This document shows, in pieces, positions 16,117 through 23,914 of a DNA stretch of 36,920 bases. The stretch covers positions 1 to 36,920 of the forward strand of contig CAAFPE010000013.1 in NCBI GenBank assembly GCA_900764755.1, in the 5' to 3' direction. Position 1 is the stretch's first letter, and each line of letters opens with the position of its first letter. The notes under the pieces were generated by a model. It ran no database searches. It was given only the letters and a program-made list of their open reading frames with translations, and was not told the origin of the DNA. Made by a program: the position numbers and the translations under genes. Origin of the DNA: an uncultured Oscillospiraceae bacterium. Lineage in GTDB: Bacteria; Bacillota; Clostridia; Oscillospirales; Oscillospiraceae.

Positions 16117-16293
16117 TTAGGCGCACAGCTTCCCTTGCTGTGCGTCCAGGTCGATGAGGGCTTTCAGCTTGTCCTCCGGGGTGGCGCTGCCCTGTACCGG
16201 GAACACGGACACCACCTGGATAAGCCGCCCATGGGAGCGCTGAAGGCGTTCCACGGTTACCTGTCGAACATCATCTTTCGCTTCTTCTGACAT
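16117..16293 (-). CDS. Small element protein of unknown function
   Basis: A 58-residue protein, upstream of the recombinase and on the same strand. The ATG at 16293 follows GGAGG at seven bases; ATG 16308 is less likely. The sequence (VRQVTVERLQRSHGRLIQVV, then SATPEDKLKALIDLD) predicts a strand and two helices. I recall similar small genes beside recombinases in Clostridial mobilizable elements, but no function. It could be a recombination accessory factor. Confidence 0.6.
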   Translation of the reverse strand: MSEEAKDDVRQVTVERLQRSHGRLIQVVSVFPVQGSATPEDKLKALIDLDAQQGKLCA

Positions 16294-16310
16294 TTTCGTT
16301 TCCTCCATCT

Positions 16311-16354
16311 CTGCCCAGGAAGGTTTGGCAACCTTGCCAAACCTTCCTGGGCAG
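16311..16354. repeat. Hairpin 1 of the GRCAA-CM-TTGYC family
   Basis: A perfect 21-bp inverted repeat (16311-16331 and 16334-16354) with a two-base CC loop. The core is TTTGGCAACCTTGCCAAA. It lies directly upstream of the small element gene starting at 16293. Confidence 0.85.
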
Positions 16355-16474
16355 CGCTTTTGATGATTTCGTCAAAAACGGTCTTTTGCTTTTATGACAT
16401 ATTTGAATTTTCTTGCGTATCGCCTTTGGCAATATTCGATTTTTTGCCCCAGTGGCACATTTAACGTTTCCATG

Positions 16475-16518
16475 CTTTAGCCAGAAAGGTTTGACAACAT
16501 TGTCAGGCCTTCCTAAAG
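16475..16518. repeat. Hairpin 2 of the GRCAA-CM-TTGYC family
   Basis: Arms 16483-16497 and 16500-16514 with a CA loop (core TTGACAACATTGTCA) pair with two G-U wobbles and one mismatch. CTTTAG/CTAAAG extends the stem below a two-base bulge. Confidence 0.75.
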
Positions 16519-16626
16519 TAACGCTCCTGACGATTCGGCTGAAAGCGCCCAGTTTCTCCCTAGTGGCCTATCTACCCCTCCTAGGGGGTGCGCGGCCACA
16601 CGGGGCCTCCTATGGCCTTACAGGGG

Positions 16627-16959
16627 CTATTGCTGGGTGGAGAGAAGAAAGCATTCCTCGCAAAGCTTGTCCGCCAGAAACTCCAGCTGCGCGATCTGCT
16701 CCGGGGCGAGTTCTCTGACTCTTGGGCAGCGGGCGATCTGCCGGATGTTGGAGTAGATATGGTTTACGGCGGGGTGCGGATCTATCTTCTGCCTGGGCAT
16801 TCGGGCGTGGATCGTGGTCTCCTTGATCAGCTTGCGGAAATAAGTTGTGACCGGCAGTCTGGTGATGGCCAGATAGCGGCACAGCCGCTGGTACTGCTCC
16901 TCCGTCATGCGGACGGACAGAGAACAGCTGTGTGGGCGTGGCCTGCGTTTATGCCGCAT
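16627..16959 (-). CDS. MobC-like mobilization protein
   Basis: A 110-residue basic protein of the MobC/relaxosome accessory type. The N-terminus is RRPRPHSCSLSVRMTEEQYQRL, resembling a ribbon-helix-helix segment; the middle has TTYFRKLIKET, and the MobC-like PAVNHIYSNIRQIAR follows. Such proteins bind oriT and help the relaxase nick DNA. It overlaps the 3' end of the upstream gene by 11 bases, so the two are translated together. The ribosome binding site is weak, consistent with coupling. No relaxase follows in this stretch. Confidence 0.78.
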   Translation of the reverse strand: MRHKRRPRPHSCSLSVRMTEEQYQRLCRYLAITRLPVTTYFRKLIKETTIHARMPRQKIDPHPAVNHIYSNIRQIARCPRVRELAPEQIAQLEFLADKLCEECFLLSTQQ

Positions 16960-17278
16960 AGGGGTACCCCAGCTTTCTCACCTGCCGGAATTTCTCCACC
17001 ACCTGGGCCAGCCGCTGAACGGAAAAGCCCAACTGCTGGGCGGTGCCGCAGCCGCTGTTGAATGCCCTGGCCACGGCGTTGATGTCCCGGCCCGCCTCGT
17101 CAGCAAAGGCGATGGCCGCTCTCGTCTCTTTCTCCCGGTAGAGTATAGGGCGGTTTTGCTCCAGCTCTCTCATTAGCCAGGCGTTGGCGGACAGTCCGGC
17201 AGCCCTGCTTTTCTCTTTCAGCAGGTCGTATTCCTCCTGGCTCATCCGGATGCAGGTGCGGTGTGTTTGTGTGTTCAT
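16949..17278 (-). CDS. MobC-like/ribbon-helix-helix mobilization protein
   Basis: A 109-residue protein. ATG 17278 follows AGGAGGAG; the frame is open further upstream but without other good starts. Residues 5-30 (HRTCIRMSQEEYDLLKEKS) match the ribbon-helix-helix start of plasmid mobilization proteins. The C-terminal DINAVARAFNSG and AQVVEKFRQVRKLG resemble the MobC family. It is the first gene of the minus-strand mobilization pair and probably binds the oriT region upstream. Confidence 0.78.
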   Translation of the reverse strand: MNTQTHRTCIRMSQEEYDLLKEKSRAAGLSANAWLMRELEQNRPILYREKETRAAIAFADEAGRDINAVARAFNSGCGTAQQLGFSVQRLAQVVEKFRQVRKLGYPYAA

Positions 17279-17342
17279 GTTGCTCCTCCTCTCAGGAGAC
17301 GGCTCCAGGGCCATCCCCGGTTCTCGCACCCATCCTAACAGA

Positions 17343-17369
17343 TAATGCGGACAGTCTGTGTCCGCATTA
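17343..17369. repeat. Hairpin upstream of the mob genes, possible oriT part
   Basis: TAATGCGGAC and GTCCGCATTA form a 10-bp stem with a seven-base loop. No T run follows in either direction, so it is not a typical terminator. Its place just before mob genes suits an oriT element; this is inference only. Confidence 0.45.
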
Positions 17370-17452
17370 AAAAAGAAAAATGGGGGTCCCATGATACACC
17401 CTGCCCTGGATTTCTTGACCTCCAGGGTGCTAACATGGACACCCTTGTACGG

Positions 17453-17458
17453 ATTATA
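17453..17458 (-). promoter_or_regulatory. Possible -10 box for the mob genes
   Basis: TATAAT on the minus strand, 175 bases before the first mob start. No good -35 is present at 16-19 bases, so a regulator may be needed. Confidence 0.4.
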
Positions 17459-17521
17459 ATGTATAGTTTAGTACCCCACAGTGTAGACAGCCTATTGTTA
17501 AAAACGACACCCTGATGCAGG

Positions 17522-17561
17522 TGAAAATCGGGTTCGGCAACCTTGCCGGACCCGATTTTCA
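17522..17561. repeat. Hairpin 3 of the GRCAA-CM-TTGYC family
   Basis: A 19-bp stem (17522-17540 with 17543-17561), one G-U pair and a CC loop. The core is TTCGGCAACCTTGCCGGA. Confidence 0.8.
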
Positions 17562-17652
17562 GCGCAATGGACTGCCGCCGGAATTGCCAAATGTTCAAAA
17601 GAAGGTCTGTTGCAAAATGCAGTTTTCAGACCCCAGCGGGAAATTTTTGCAT

Positions 17653-17700
17653 AAAACGTGAACGAGAACCGCCGTTTTGACGGTTCTCGCTCACGTTTTC
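17653..17700. repeat. Long inverted repeat in the element's non-coding region
   Basis: AAAACGTGAACGAGAACCG pairs with CGGTTCTCGCTCACGTTTT over 19 bases with one mismatch, followed by a short T-containing stretch. It may act as a terminator or oriT structure. Confidence 0.65.
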
Positions 17701-17763
17701 TTTGACCTAATTTTTCAAAATCCTATTTTTCGACAGGCCCTTGCGTGGAAAATCTTCCGAAAA

Positions 17764-17786
17764 CTTTTCGGCAACATTGCCAAAAG
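17764..17786. repeat. Hairpin 4 of the GRCAA-CM-TTGYC family
   Basis: CTTTTCGGCAA (17764-17774), CA loop, TTGCCAAAAG (17777-17786); one bulged C. Confidence 0.65.
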
Positions 17787-18036
17787 ATTCCGCCCGCAGG
17801 CGGCATTGGGGACAAGGGTTTCCCCTGCAAGCGCGTTTTGACATCAAAACGCTATGCTTGCGCCAACACCGCCTGCTGGCGGTGTTGGCTTTAGCCCCGC
17901 CCACGGCGGGGCTATTCTCCGGGCGGCAGACACACAAACGCAGAAGTGGTGCAGGCCGTTCCTCGACTTTTGAAAGGAAAACAGGCGTTGACACACGCTT
18001 CAATTCTGGCTGCAACATTTTCTTTTACACAGATTT

Positions 18037-18084
18037 GGGTGTCAAACTAACCCCCAAAAATTTGAGGGGGTTAATTTAACACCC
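18037..18084. repeat. Long imperfect palindrome beside the IS30-family gene
   Basis: GGGTGT at 18037-18042 pairs with ACACCC at 18079-18084, and inside it TAACCCCC (18048-18055) pairs with GGGGGTTA (18066-18073). IS30-family elements are known to prefer palindromic targets, so this may be the insertion hotspot or a pre-existing terminator. Confidence 0.6.
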
Positions 18085-18138
18085 TTTGAATGGGTACGCA
18101 AAAGTCAAGATTAAATTGTAAAAAGCAGAAAAAAGTTT

Positions 18139-19182
18139 TCAAGGCATGGCGGCCAGTCCTTCGGCGAACACGTCGTCGGCTGACCTGAATCCCAGGATTC
18201 CGCGCGGATAGGCGTTCAGCCAGTCTTTGACGACCTGGATTGCTTTCGCTGTGACCTTCCCGAAGTCAGTCCCCTTCGGAAGCCAGCGGCGAATCATTCC
18301 GTTTGTGTTTTCGTTTGTTCCGCGCTCATATGAAGAATACGGGTGACAGTAATATATCTTCGTCCTGTTGCCCTTCCGGCGACAGGACCTTTCCATTCCT
18401 GCACAGTTGGCGAACTCTGATCCGTTATCGACTGTAATCGTCCGAAATACCTTGCTGAAAAGTGAACCGTATCGGCGTTCAAGCCGGTCCAGGGCTGAAA
18501 CGACGCTGGCGGCGGTCTGGTCCTTCATCTTGATTATGATTTCCTTTCGGGACTTGCGTTCCGACAGGACCAGAAGCGTTTCCTTCGTCTTCTTCTTACC
18601 CTCCACACAGTCCGTTTCCCAGTGTCCCATTTCCTCGCGGGTGTCGATCTCCTGTGGCCATTTCTCTATGCTTGTTCCGGCCGACTTCCTGGCGGCGACT
18701 TTGCGGACCTTCTTATAGGACCGCTTCTTCTTGCCCTTGCAAGGAAGGTGAACGGCTTCCAGGTTCAGGAACAGGCCCTTCTTGATGTAGGAATACAGCG
18801 TCGCTTCACAGATCGACGTTTCGAACACAAGGCCCTTGACCTTGATTTCGCCCAGGACAGCCGCCGGCGAATAGCCTTCGTCGATGATCTTCCGCTCGAT
18901 ATACTCGGCCAGGCGGCGGTCCTTGCCGATTTTCAGACCAGGGCCCTTCGCGGCCAGGTTTTCCCTGTACCTTTGTTCCGCTATATCTGGGCTATACCGT
19001 TCTTCTTCGGTCCAGTCTGAATTTCGGTGGATATAACGGCCCCGTTTCAGTTCGTTATATATCGTGTTCCGGTGGACGCCGATTTCGTCGGCGATCTCCT
19101 GGACGGTCAGCCCATGCAATAAGCCGGATTCAATATGAAGGCGATCGTTCGGGGATAGATGTTTGAATTTGCGTCGTTTCAT
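18139..19182 (-). mobile_element. IS30-family insertion sequence, transposase gene
   Basis: A 347-residue transposase. The N-terminus has an HTH of the IS30 type (FKHLSPNDRLHIE, then EIADEIGVHRNTIYNELKRG). The DDE catalytic residues are in HWETDCVEG, VDNGSEF and SSYERGTNENTNG. The C-terminus ends RGILGFRSADDVF. The gene is intact, begins at ATG 19182 after AGGAGGG, and is full length for the family. Exact insertion-sequence ends were not found: sequence on both flanks was compared by eye and no clear terminal inverted repeat emerged. Its codon use is less GC-rich than the chromosomal core. Confidence 0.95.
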
Positions 19183-19503
19183 TGTCTTTTCCCTCCTATA
19201 TCAGAAAAAAGGCCCCGCCCATGCCATAAACAGATCCGGAAAAAACGGACAATAGACAAAGAGGTGGAGTTTTCTTTTTTATATTATTTCTGATGATTTG
19301 TAACCGTTTTTGCTCCATTTCAATTACTCTTTGGGACTCTTTGAAGGCGGTGTTTCCGTGTGCTCCGAGCGGCACTGTGGCTGAAAATGTGGTCAAAGCG
19401 GCATGGCTGGAGAGAACTTGAGGCAATTCATATCTGCACTTCGCGGGATGATTTTAGTACAGTGTTATCAAAGATAAAAAGATAAGATCTCTGCCCAGAT
19501 AGC

Positions 19504-19547
19504 AACCAGCCCGGCCTGTGACTGACTCATCACAGGCCGGGCTGGTT
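19504..19547. terminator. Strong hairpin 3' of the zinc-ribbon membrane protein gene
   Basis: A perfect 18-bp stem, AACCAGCCCGGCCTGTGA and its complement, with an eight-base loop; only four T on the plus side and none on the minus side. It starts one base beyond the stop codon of the minus-strand gene. Confidence 0.7.
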
Positions 19548-20435
19548 TTAATCAAACCCTTTGAAAAAAGAATTTTGCGCTAAAAGAGTTTGCAGATGCT
19601 CTTTCAACGCCGCTTCTTCAAACAGGTCACACGCCTCCAGTAAATCCTTTTGCAAAGCCCCAGTATATGCACTCTGGAACAGATAGCCTGCCAAGCGGTC
19701 ATCTGATTTCAGTCTCTGCAAAAGCGGTTCCTGCACCAGGGGATCCCGCAGGGTGTCCTCCATGTCCTGTCCCAGCAGTTGTTGGGCTACCGCCGGGTGT
19801 TTGAGCTTTTCGCCTACAGTATCCAGCAGCAATACCATCATATCAATGGCTGCATCGGGATCTTGATCGCTGACCTCCAGCAGCAGGCTCTGGGTATCCA
19901 TACGCGCCAGATCCTCTGCTGTCAAATAACTGATTGCCGCTGGGAAGGTAGCAATCAGCAGGTCCCGGCAGGCCTGCTCATGCTCTGAAAAGTCCCACCG
20001 GCAGACCATATCCTCCAGTTCCGCGCGGGCGAAGCTGTGTGAAGGTGCTTCTTCCCCCGGCTCCTCAGCGGTATCTGCCACTGTGAAGGTGAGCTGAATG
20101 GAAGGTGTATCCGCTTCCCGCAATTTTGCCTTTTCTGACGGGTGGAGGGAGGAAAGATCACCGAAATCCCCGCAGTAGCCGCACTCCCAGCGATTGCCCC
20201 GGACCATGACAGGGCTGCCGCAGTTTGGGCAGCAGATCGTTTCCTGCTGCCGAATGGTTCTTTTCCCGGTTGGCCCACGGGCTTTGGTTTTCGGGGAAGC
20301 CTTTTGCACCTCACTGACAACAAGCAGGGCCAGCACAAAGAGCACGCCCATCATCAGGGGAACGGCGAGATTTCCGGTTGCCACTGTGATAACCAGGGCA
20401 ACGATAAAAAAGAGGAAAATCATCAGGAATACCAA
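19548..20435 (-). CDS. Membrane-anchored zinc-ribbon protein of unknown function
   Basis: A 295-residue protein. Two membrane segments fill about residues 1-40 (FLMIFLFFIVALVI and VPLMMGVLFVLALLVV). A zinc ribbon follows at about 65-87 with CPNCGSP and ECGYCGDFG. The remaining 200 residues are acidic and helical and lie in the cytoplasm. The ATG at 20471 cannot be right because it lies inside the TATAAT box; the TTG at 20435 follows GAGGGG at seven bases and is chosen. I do not recognise a family for the C-terminal part. It is a single gene. Confidence 0.72.
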   Translation of the reverse strand: MVFLMIFLFFIVALVITVATGNLAVPLMMGVLFVLALLVVSEVQKASPKTKARGPTGKRTIRQQETICCPNCGSPVMVRGNRWECGYCGDFGDLSSLHPSEKAKLREADTPSIQLTFTVADTAEEPGEEAPSHSFARAELEDMVCRWDFSEHEQACRDLLIATFPAAISYLTAEDLARMDTQSLLLEVSDQDPDAAIDMMVLLLDTVGEKLKHPAVAQQLLGQDMEDTLRDPLVQEPLLQRLKSDDRLAGYLFQSAYTGALQKDLLEACDLFEEAALKEHLQTLLAQNSFFKGFD

Positions 20436-20469
20436 AAGATCACCCCTCTGTGTGTAATTTGACGCCCCC

Positions 20470-20499
20470 ATTATAGCACAGGAGTGTATCTGGTGTCAG
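20470..20499 (-). promoter_or_regulatory. Promoter of the zinc-ribbon membrane protein gene
   Basis: On the minus strand CTGACA (20499-20494) and TATAAT (20475-20470) are 18 bases apart. Transcription should begin near 20463, downstream of the first in-frame ATG. Confidence 0.72.
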
Positions 20500-20580
20500 T
20501 CCTGCTTTTTTATGTAAGGGGACTTCTCAACTCCAGAACAGGTGTCATCTGGCCAGATCCATTTTTTGCTCGGTTGCGTC

Positions 20581-20610
20581 TTGACGATGCTTGTCAACCT
20601 TTTGTAGGAT
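20581..20610 (+). promoter_or_regulatory. Promoter and possible operator of the XRE/PolC-like operon
   Basis: TTGACG (20581-20586) and TAGGAT (20605-20610) are 18 bases apart. The inverted repeat TTGAC-n7-GTCAA (20581-20597) overlaps the -35 and is a natural candidate for autorepression by the XRE protein encoded next. Confidence 0.5.
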
Positions 20611-20650
20611 TAGACCAGGATAAGCGCTTGTCCGGAAATGAGGAGTCGCC

Positions 20651-21472
20651 ATGAAAACCGCCCTGTACCACATCCGTACCCGATGCAACTACTCTCAGAG
20701 CATGGCCGCCCGGGAGATCGGGGTATCCCGCCAGATGTTCAGCGCCTGGGAGCACGGAGATAAATCCATCCCCGATGTGCGGAAAGAAGCTATTTCTGCG
20801 TTGTTTAGCGTGCCGGTCTCCATTCTGGAGGAAACCGACGAGGCCAAGCTGCTGGCCTTTTGTGACCGCCCCATGTTCACCACGGTCTGCCAGGGCAAAC
20901 AGGTCTTTTCCTTCCTGCCACCGGAAAACCAGGCCAGGGTGTTTCTGGGAAGTCCCACGGAAACAAGGCCGGAAGAGCGATGCAGAGAGTTGATGAGCCA
21001 GAAGGCAGAACTGCTGGAGCAGATCGACAGTCTGTTTCGCTTCGCACCTCAGCAGCAGGTGGACGAATTGCCCGACATGGAATTGAAACTGTCCCTGCTG
21101 TCCCGCTTCACTTCTGTGGCGGAAGCGGCGGAGGTGGTGGCACCCCAATACCGGGGTCGGCTGCTCCGATTTGTGCTGGAGCAGATGGAAATCTTATCGG
21201 CCATGCTGCGGGAGACAGACCTGCCGGAACAGGGTATCTGGGCACAGCAGCAGCTTCATCTGCTGCGCTATCGCTGGGGACAGATCAATGCCCTTCCTGA
21301 CAACACGAGTGCCAGTGAGACCGGCCGCCGCACAAGCGCCGAGCCGGAAGAGCTCCTCCAGCGGATCGACTACTGGTATCAGATGGCAAAGGGGCGGGGC
21401 GCGGATTGGGCGGAACTGCAATGGCGGCTGAATCAAATTCTGGAACAGGAGAAAGAGCATGAACTGGATTGA
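20651..21472 (+). CDS. XRE-type DNA-binding protein with long helical C-terminal region
   Basis: A 273-residue protein. Residues 3-60 form an XRE helix-turn-helix (MAAREIGVSRQMFSAWEHGDKSI). The rest is helical: a leucine-rich segment RELMSQKAELLEQIDSLFRF at about 115-135, LLRFVLEQMEILSAML at 175-190, and a C-terminal WAELQWRLNQILEQEKE helix. I know no family for this region; it may mediate oligomer or partner binding. GAGGAG precedes the ATG. Its stop overlaps the next gene's start by 14 bases, so the two products are made together and may interact. Confidence 0.82.
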   Translation: MKTALYHIRTRCNYSQSMAAREIGVSRQMFSAWEHGDKSIPDVRKEAISALFSVPVSILEETDEAKLLAFCDRPMFTTVCQGKQVFSFLPPENQARVFLGSPTETRPEERCRELMSQKAELLEQIDSLFRFAPQQQVDELPDMELKLSLLSRFTSVAEAAEVVAPQYRGRLLRFVLEQMEILSAMLRETDLPEQGIWAQQQLHLLRYRWGQINALPDNTSASETGRRTSAEPEELLQRIDYWYQMAKGRGADWAELQWRLNQILEQEKEHELD

Positions 21473-23630
21473 ACTGCATACCGATACCTATGGCTCTCAG
21501 CAGCTGTCCTTTCTGGATGGAGCGCAGATCGTCTCTCTGTGTGCCAAACACGGATGCGGGGCGGTGGCCTGTACGGACCGGAACTCTATTTTGTCCTATC
21601 TTGCTATGGAGAGGGAGGCGGAGCGCAGAGGCATCCGGCTGATCTATGGCGTGACGCTGGACTGTGCAGATTTGGATGACCGCTACGCCGTTACCTTGCT
21701 GGCCAAAAACGAGGCCGGACGACGCAATATCTTTACTCTGATGCGCCTGCTGGAGGAAAACCAGTTCCCCTGTGGCCGCTGTGTGACCCGCCAGCAGATA
21801 GAAGATCACCGGGACGGCCTGCTGCTGGGGGCCAGCGCCGTGGACGGGCAGCTGATCCGGGCCATCCAGCTGCGCTGCGGAACACGCCGCCTGAAGCAGA
21901 TCGCCGGGGGCTATGATTATCTGGAACTCCCGCTGGAGCCCTACGATACGGCGGCGCAGCTGCTGCAGCTTGCCAAGAAGGTATCCATCCCTCTCTGCGC
22001 CGTACAGAACGCTCGGCTGGGCCGGGCTCCCTCGGAGACGGAGATCCAGACGTTTCAGACCATCTCCTATGATGCGGGGAGCAATGAGCGGCCCGCTCCC
22101 TATCTGCCCCCTGAAAAGTTAGCGGAACAGTTTCGTGCCCTCTATGTCCTGCCGGGAGAGCGGGAGGAGGTGGAGCGGGCCCTTTCCCAGGGACCGGCGC
22201 AGATCATAGAGCAGATTGAGCCGCTGGAGTCGCTGCGGCGTCTGCTGTCTCGAAACGAGGATGCCGCAGAGCGTGAACGGCAGAAACAGCTTCGCGCCCA
22301 GGCGGAGGCGGCCCTGCGCCGGAAATACGGGGAGCATCCTGCGCCGGGCATCGTCCAGCGGTTCAACTGGGAGCTGGAACGGTTTGAGCAGTTGGGCATG
22401 GCGGGGCAGGTCCTGCTGATGCAGGAGATCGTCCAAACGGCGCATGAGGCCGGAGGAAGGGTCAGCATTGCCGGGACCTGGAACAGTTCTTTTCTCCTCT
22501 CCCTGTTGGAAATCACAGAGTTGAACCCGCTGCCGCCGGAACTGGATCCCAATGGGTTTGACCTCTGCCCAGTTGCCCTGCTGGGAACAAAAGAGGGTCT
22601 GCTGTCCGCTGATCTGCGCCTGCCGGGGGAAGTGATCCCCTTGGTCCGGGAGAGGGCCGCAAAGCAGCATGGGAACCAGCTGCTCCAAATCCAGCGGATG
22701 GTAAGAGCACCACGGGCCGAGGATGAGATCAACGCCCTGATCGAGCAGTATTTGACAGACTGCTGTTCCAAAGAAACGGCCGAAGCATTGCGGGAGGATG
22801 GCGCATTTTATTACGCGGTGCGTGGTCACAGCGGACGAATGGAGATGGCCCCCGTCCTCTCCTCGCTGCACCTGCTGCCGGAGACGGCAGACCCGTCCGC
22901 ACTGCCCATTGCCCCGGATACGCCGGAATATGGTTTGCGCATGGCCTCCTTTGGCCCCAACCAGTTGGACCATATCCCTTCCGTGTTGCTTATAGGAAGT
23001 TCCGCCCAATCTGTGCTGATGCGGTGCGCGGCAAGCACCAGCGTTCCTTTTCAGGGGATCCCTCTGGACGGCGAGAGTGTTTACATGACTCTGGGGGAGG
23101 CCTACCGCACCGGTGACATGGAAACTCCGGTGGCGGCAGCCTGCGATCTGCTGGGTGTCAGGGTCAACGAGTTTGACATGGAACTTTATCGCGCCATGGG
23201 GGTTGTGGATCTCCACAGTCTGATCCGTTTTATGAACCTCGCCCACAGCACCGGGGCATGGCAGGACAATCAGCAGACCCTGCTCCAGGACGGGACGCTC
23301 TGTCCGGCGCAGCTGATCACCTGCCGGGAGGATGTCTACAGGTATTTGCTGGAGCGCGGCGCATCCCCATCGGAGGCGGCGGATTTTATGGAGTCTGTCT
23401 GGCGGGGGAAAGCCGCCCGTACAGGGTATTCAGAGGCCCAGCGGGCGCTGCTACAGAAGTGCAAGGCCGAAACGTGGTTCATCCAAGTTTGTCAAAATAT
23501 CGGCTATCTGTTTCCGGAGAGCCATTCCGCAGAATATGCCGTGTCCCTGGTCCACCTTATTTGGTATATTCGAAACAAGCCGGAAACCGGTGCTATCGTT
23601 TTAGAGGAGCGAGCCGCTTATACCGCATAA
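21459..23630 (+). CDS. Degenerate PolC-like protein (PHP domain plus C-terminal PolC region)
   Basis: A 723-residue protein, half the length of PolC. Residues 1-200 resemble the PolC PHP domain: WIELHTDTYGS stands where PolC has VELHLHTPMS, and ACTDRNSILSY where PolC has VTDHAVVQSF, so metal ligands are altered. The exonuclease insert is absent. Residues about 330-410 match a shortened palm region (ITELNPLPP, GTKEGLLSADLRLPGE); the PolC DxD catalytic pair there appears as S-A-D. Residues about 525-715 match the PolC C-terminal part (IPLDGESVYMTLGEA, CREDVYRYLLERG, FMESVWRGKA, YLFPESHSAEYAV). It is probably inactive as a polymerase and may act as a structural or regulatory decoy. Comparison is from memory of PolC. 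Confidence 0.8.
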   Translation: MNWIELHTDTYGSQQLSFLDGAQIVSLCAKHGCGAVACTDRNSILSYLAMEREAERRGIRLIYGVTLDCADLDDRYAVTLLAKNEAGRRNIFTLMRLLEENQFPCGRCVTRQQIEDHRDGLLLGASAVDGQLIRAIQLRCGTRRLKQIAGGYDYLELPLEPYDTAAQLLQLAKKVSIPLCAVQNARLGRAPSETEIQTFQTISYDAGSNERPAPYLPPEKLAEQFRALYVLPGEREEVERALSQGPAQIIEQIEPLESLRRLLSRNEDAAERERQKQLRAQAEAALRRKYGEHPAPGIVQRFNWELERFEQLGMAGQVLLMQEIVQTAHEAGGRVSIAGTWNSSFLLSLLEITELNPLPPELDPNGFDLCPVALLGTKEGLLSADLRLPGEVIPLVRERAAKQHGNQLLQIQRMVRAPRAEDEINALIEQYLTDCCSKETAEALREDGAFYYAVRGHSGRMEMAPVLSSLHLLPETADPSALPIAPDTPEYGLRMASFGPNQLDHIPSVLLIGSSAQSVLMRCAASTSVPFQGIPLDGESVYMTLGEAYRTGDMETPVAAACDLLGVRVNEFDMELYRAMGVVDLHSLIRFMNLAHSTGAWQDNQQTLLQDGTLCPAQLITCREDVYRYLLERGASPSEAADFMESVWRGKAARTGYSEAQRALLQKCKAETWFIQVCQNIGYLFPESHSAEYAVSLVHLIWYIRNKPETGAIVLEERAAYTA

Positions 23631-23709
23631 GATTTGCGCCGGTTTCAATCTTTTGGTTGATGATAATGAGGCGCAACAAGGAACATGGTGTATCTGCAAA
23701 GAGAACTGT

Positions 23710-23743
23710 AGAAAGCGGAGTGCTTATTGGCATTCCGCTTTCT
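23710..23743. terminator. Hairpin after the PolC-like gene
   Basis: A 14-bp stem (23710-23723 with 23730-23743, one G-U pair) and a six-base loop. No T run follows, so termination is uncertain. Region 23631-23850 holds nothing else recognisable. Confidence 0.55.
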
Positions 23744-23850
23744 GTGCTAAATGAGTCTATTTGAAATTTCTCTTGCTGCCTTGCCGCTTGAAAATATCTG
23801 TCCTGTTTATTGGATGGGTATTTTTTTACACTGGTATATGAAAAATCATC

Positions 23851-23879
23851 TTGTCTATATTCAGATAACAGAATATAAT
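23851..23879 (+). promoter_or_regulatory. Promoter of the expanded type III restriction operon
   Basis: TTGTCT (23851-23856) and TATAAT (23874-23879) are exactly 17 bases apart, 35 bases before the first start codon. It lies in AT-rich sequence. Confidence 0.75.
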
Positions 23880-23914
23880 ATTTGGTAGAAATTTGGAATA
23901 TAGAGGGATGCTCT

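Larger units (their letters stand above)
17700..18138. other. Non-coding, hairpin-rich region of the mobile element
   Basis: No supported gene. Several GC-rich hairpins follow each other: CCGCC/GGCGG near 17800, GCGTTTTGA/TCAAAACGC near 17840, GCCAACACCGCC/GGCGGTGTTGGC near 17875, and AGCCCCGCC/GGCGGGGCT near 17900. A plus-strand ORF (17741-18079) spans it but only translates these repeats. It could be an origin of transfer or replication. Confidence 0.5.

Noticed and set aside
17741..18079. Plus-strand ORF of 112 codons
   Set aside because: It runs through a series of inverted repeats and has no family resemblance or ribosome binding site; the region is better read as non-coding.
18085..19300. 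Terminal inverted repeats of the IS30-family element
   Set aside because: Flanking sequences on both sides show only scattered A/T-run similarity, so no ends are reported.
19196..19426. Minus-strand ORF of 76 codons upstream of the IS30-family gene
   Set aside because: It includes the leader of the transposase gene and has no ribosome binding site. A remnant of a gene disrupted by the insertion cannot be excluded, but nothing supports a product.
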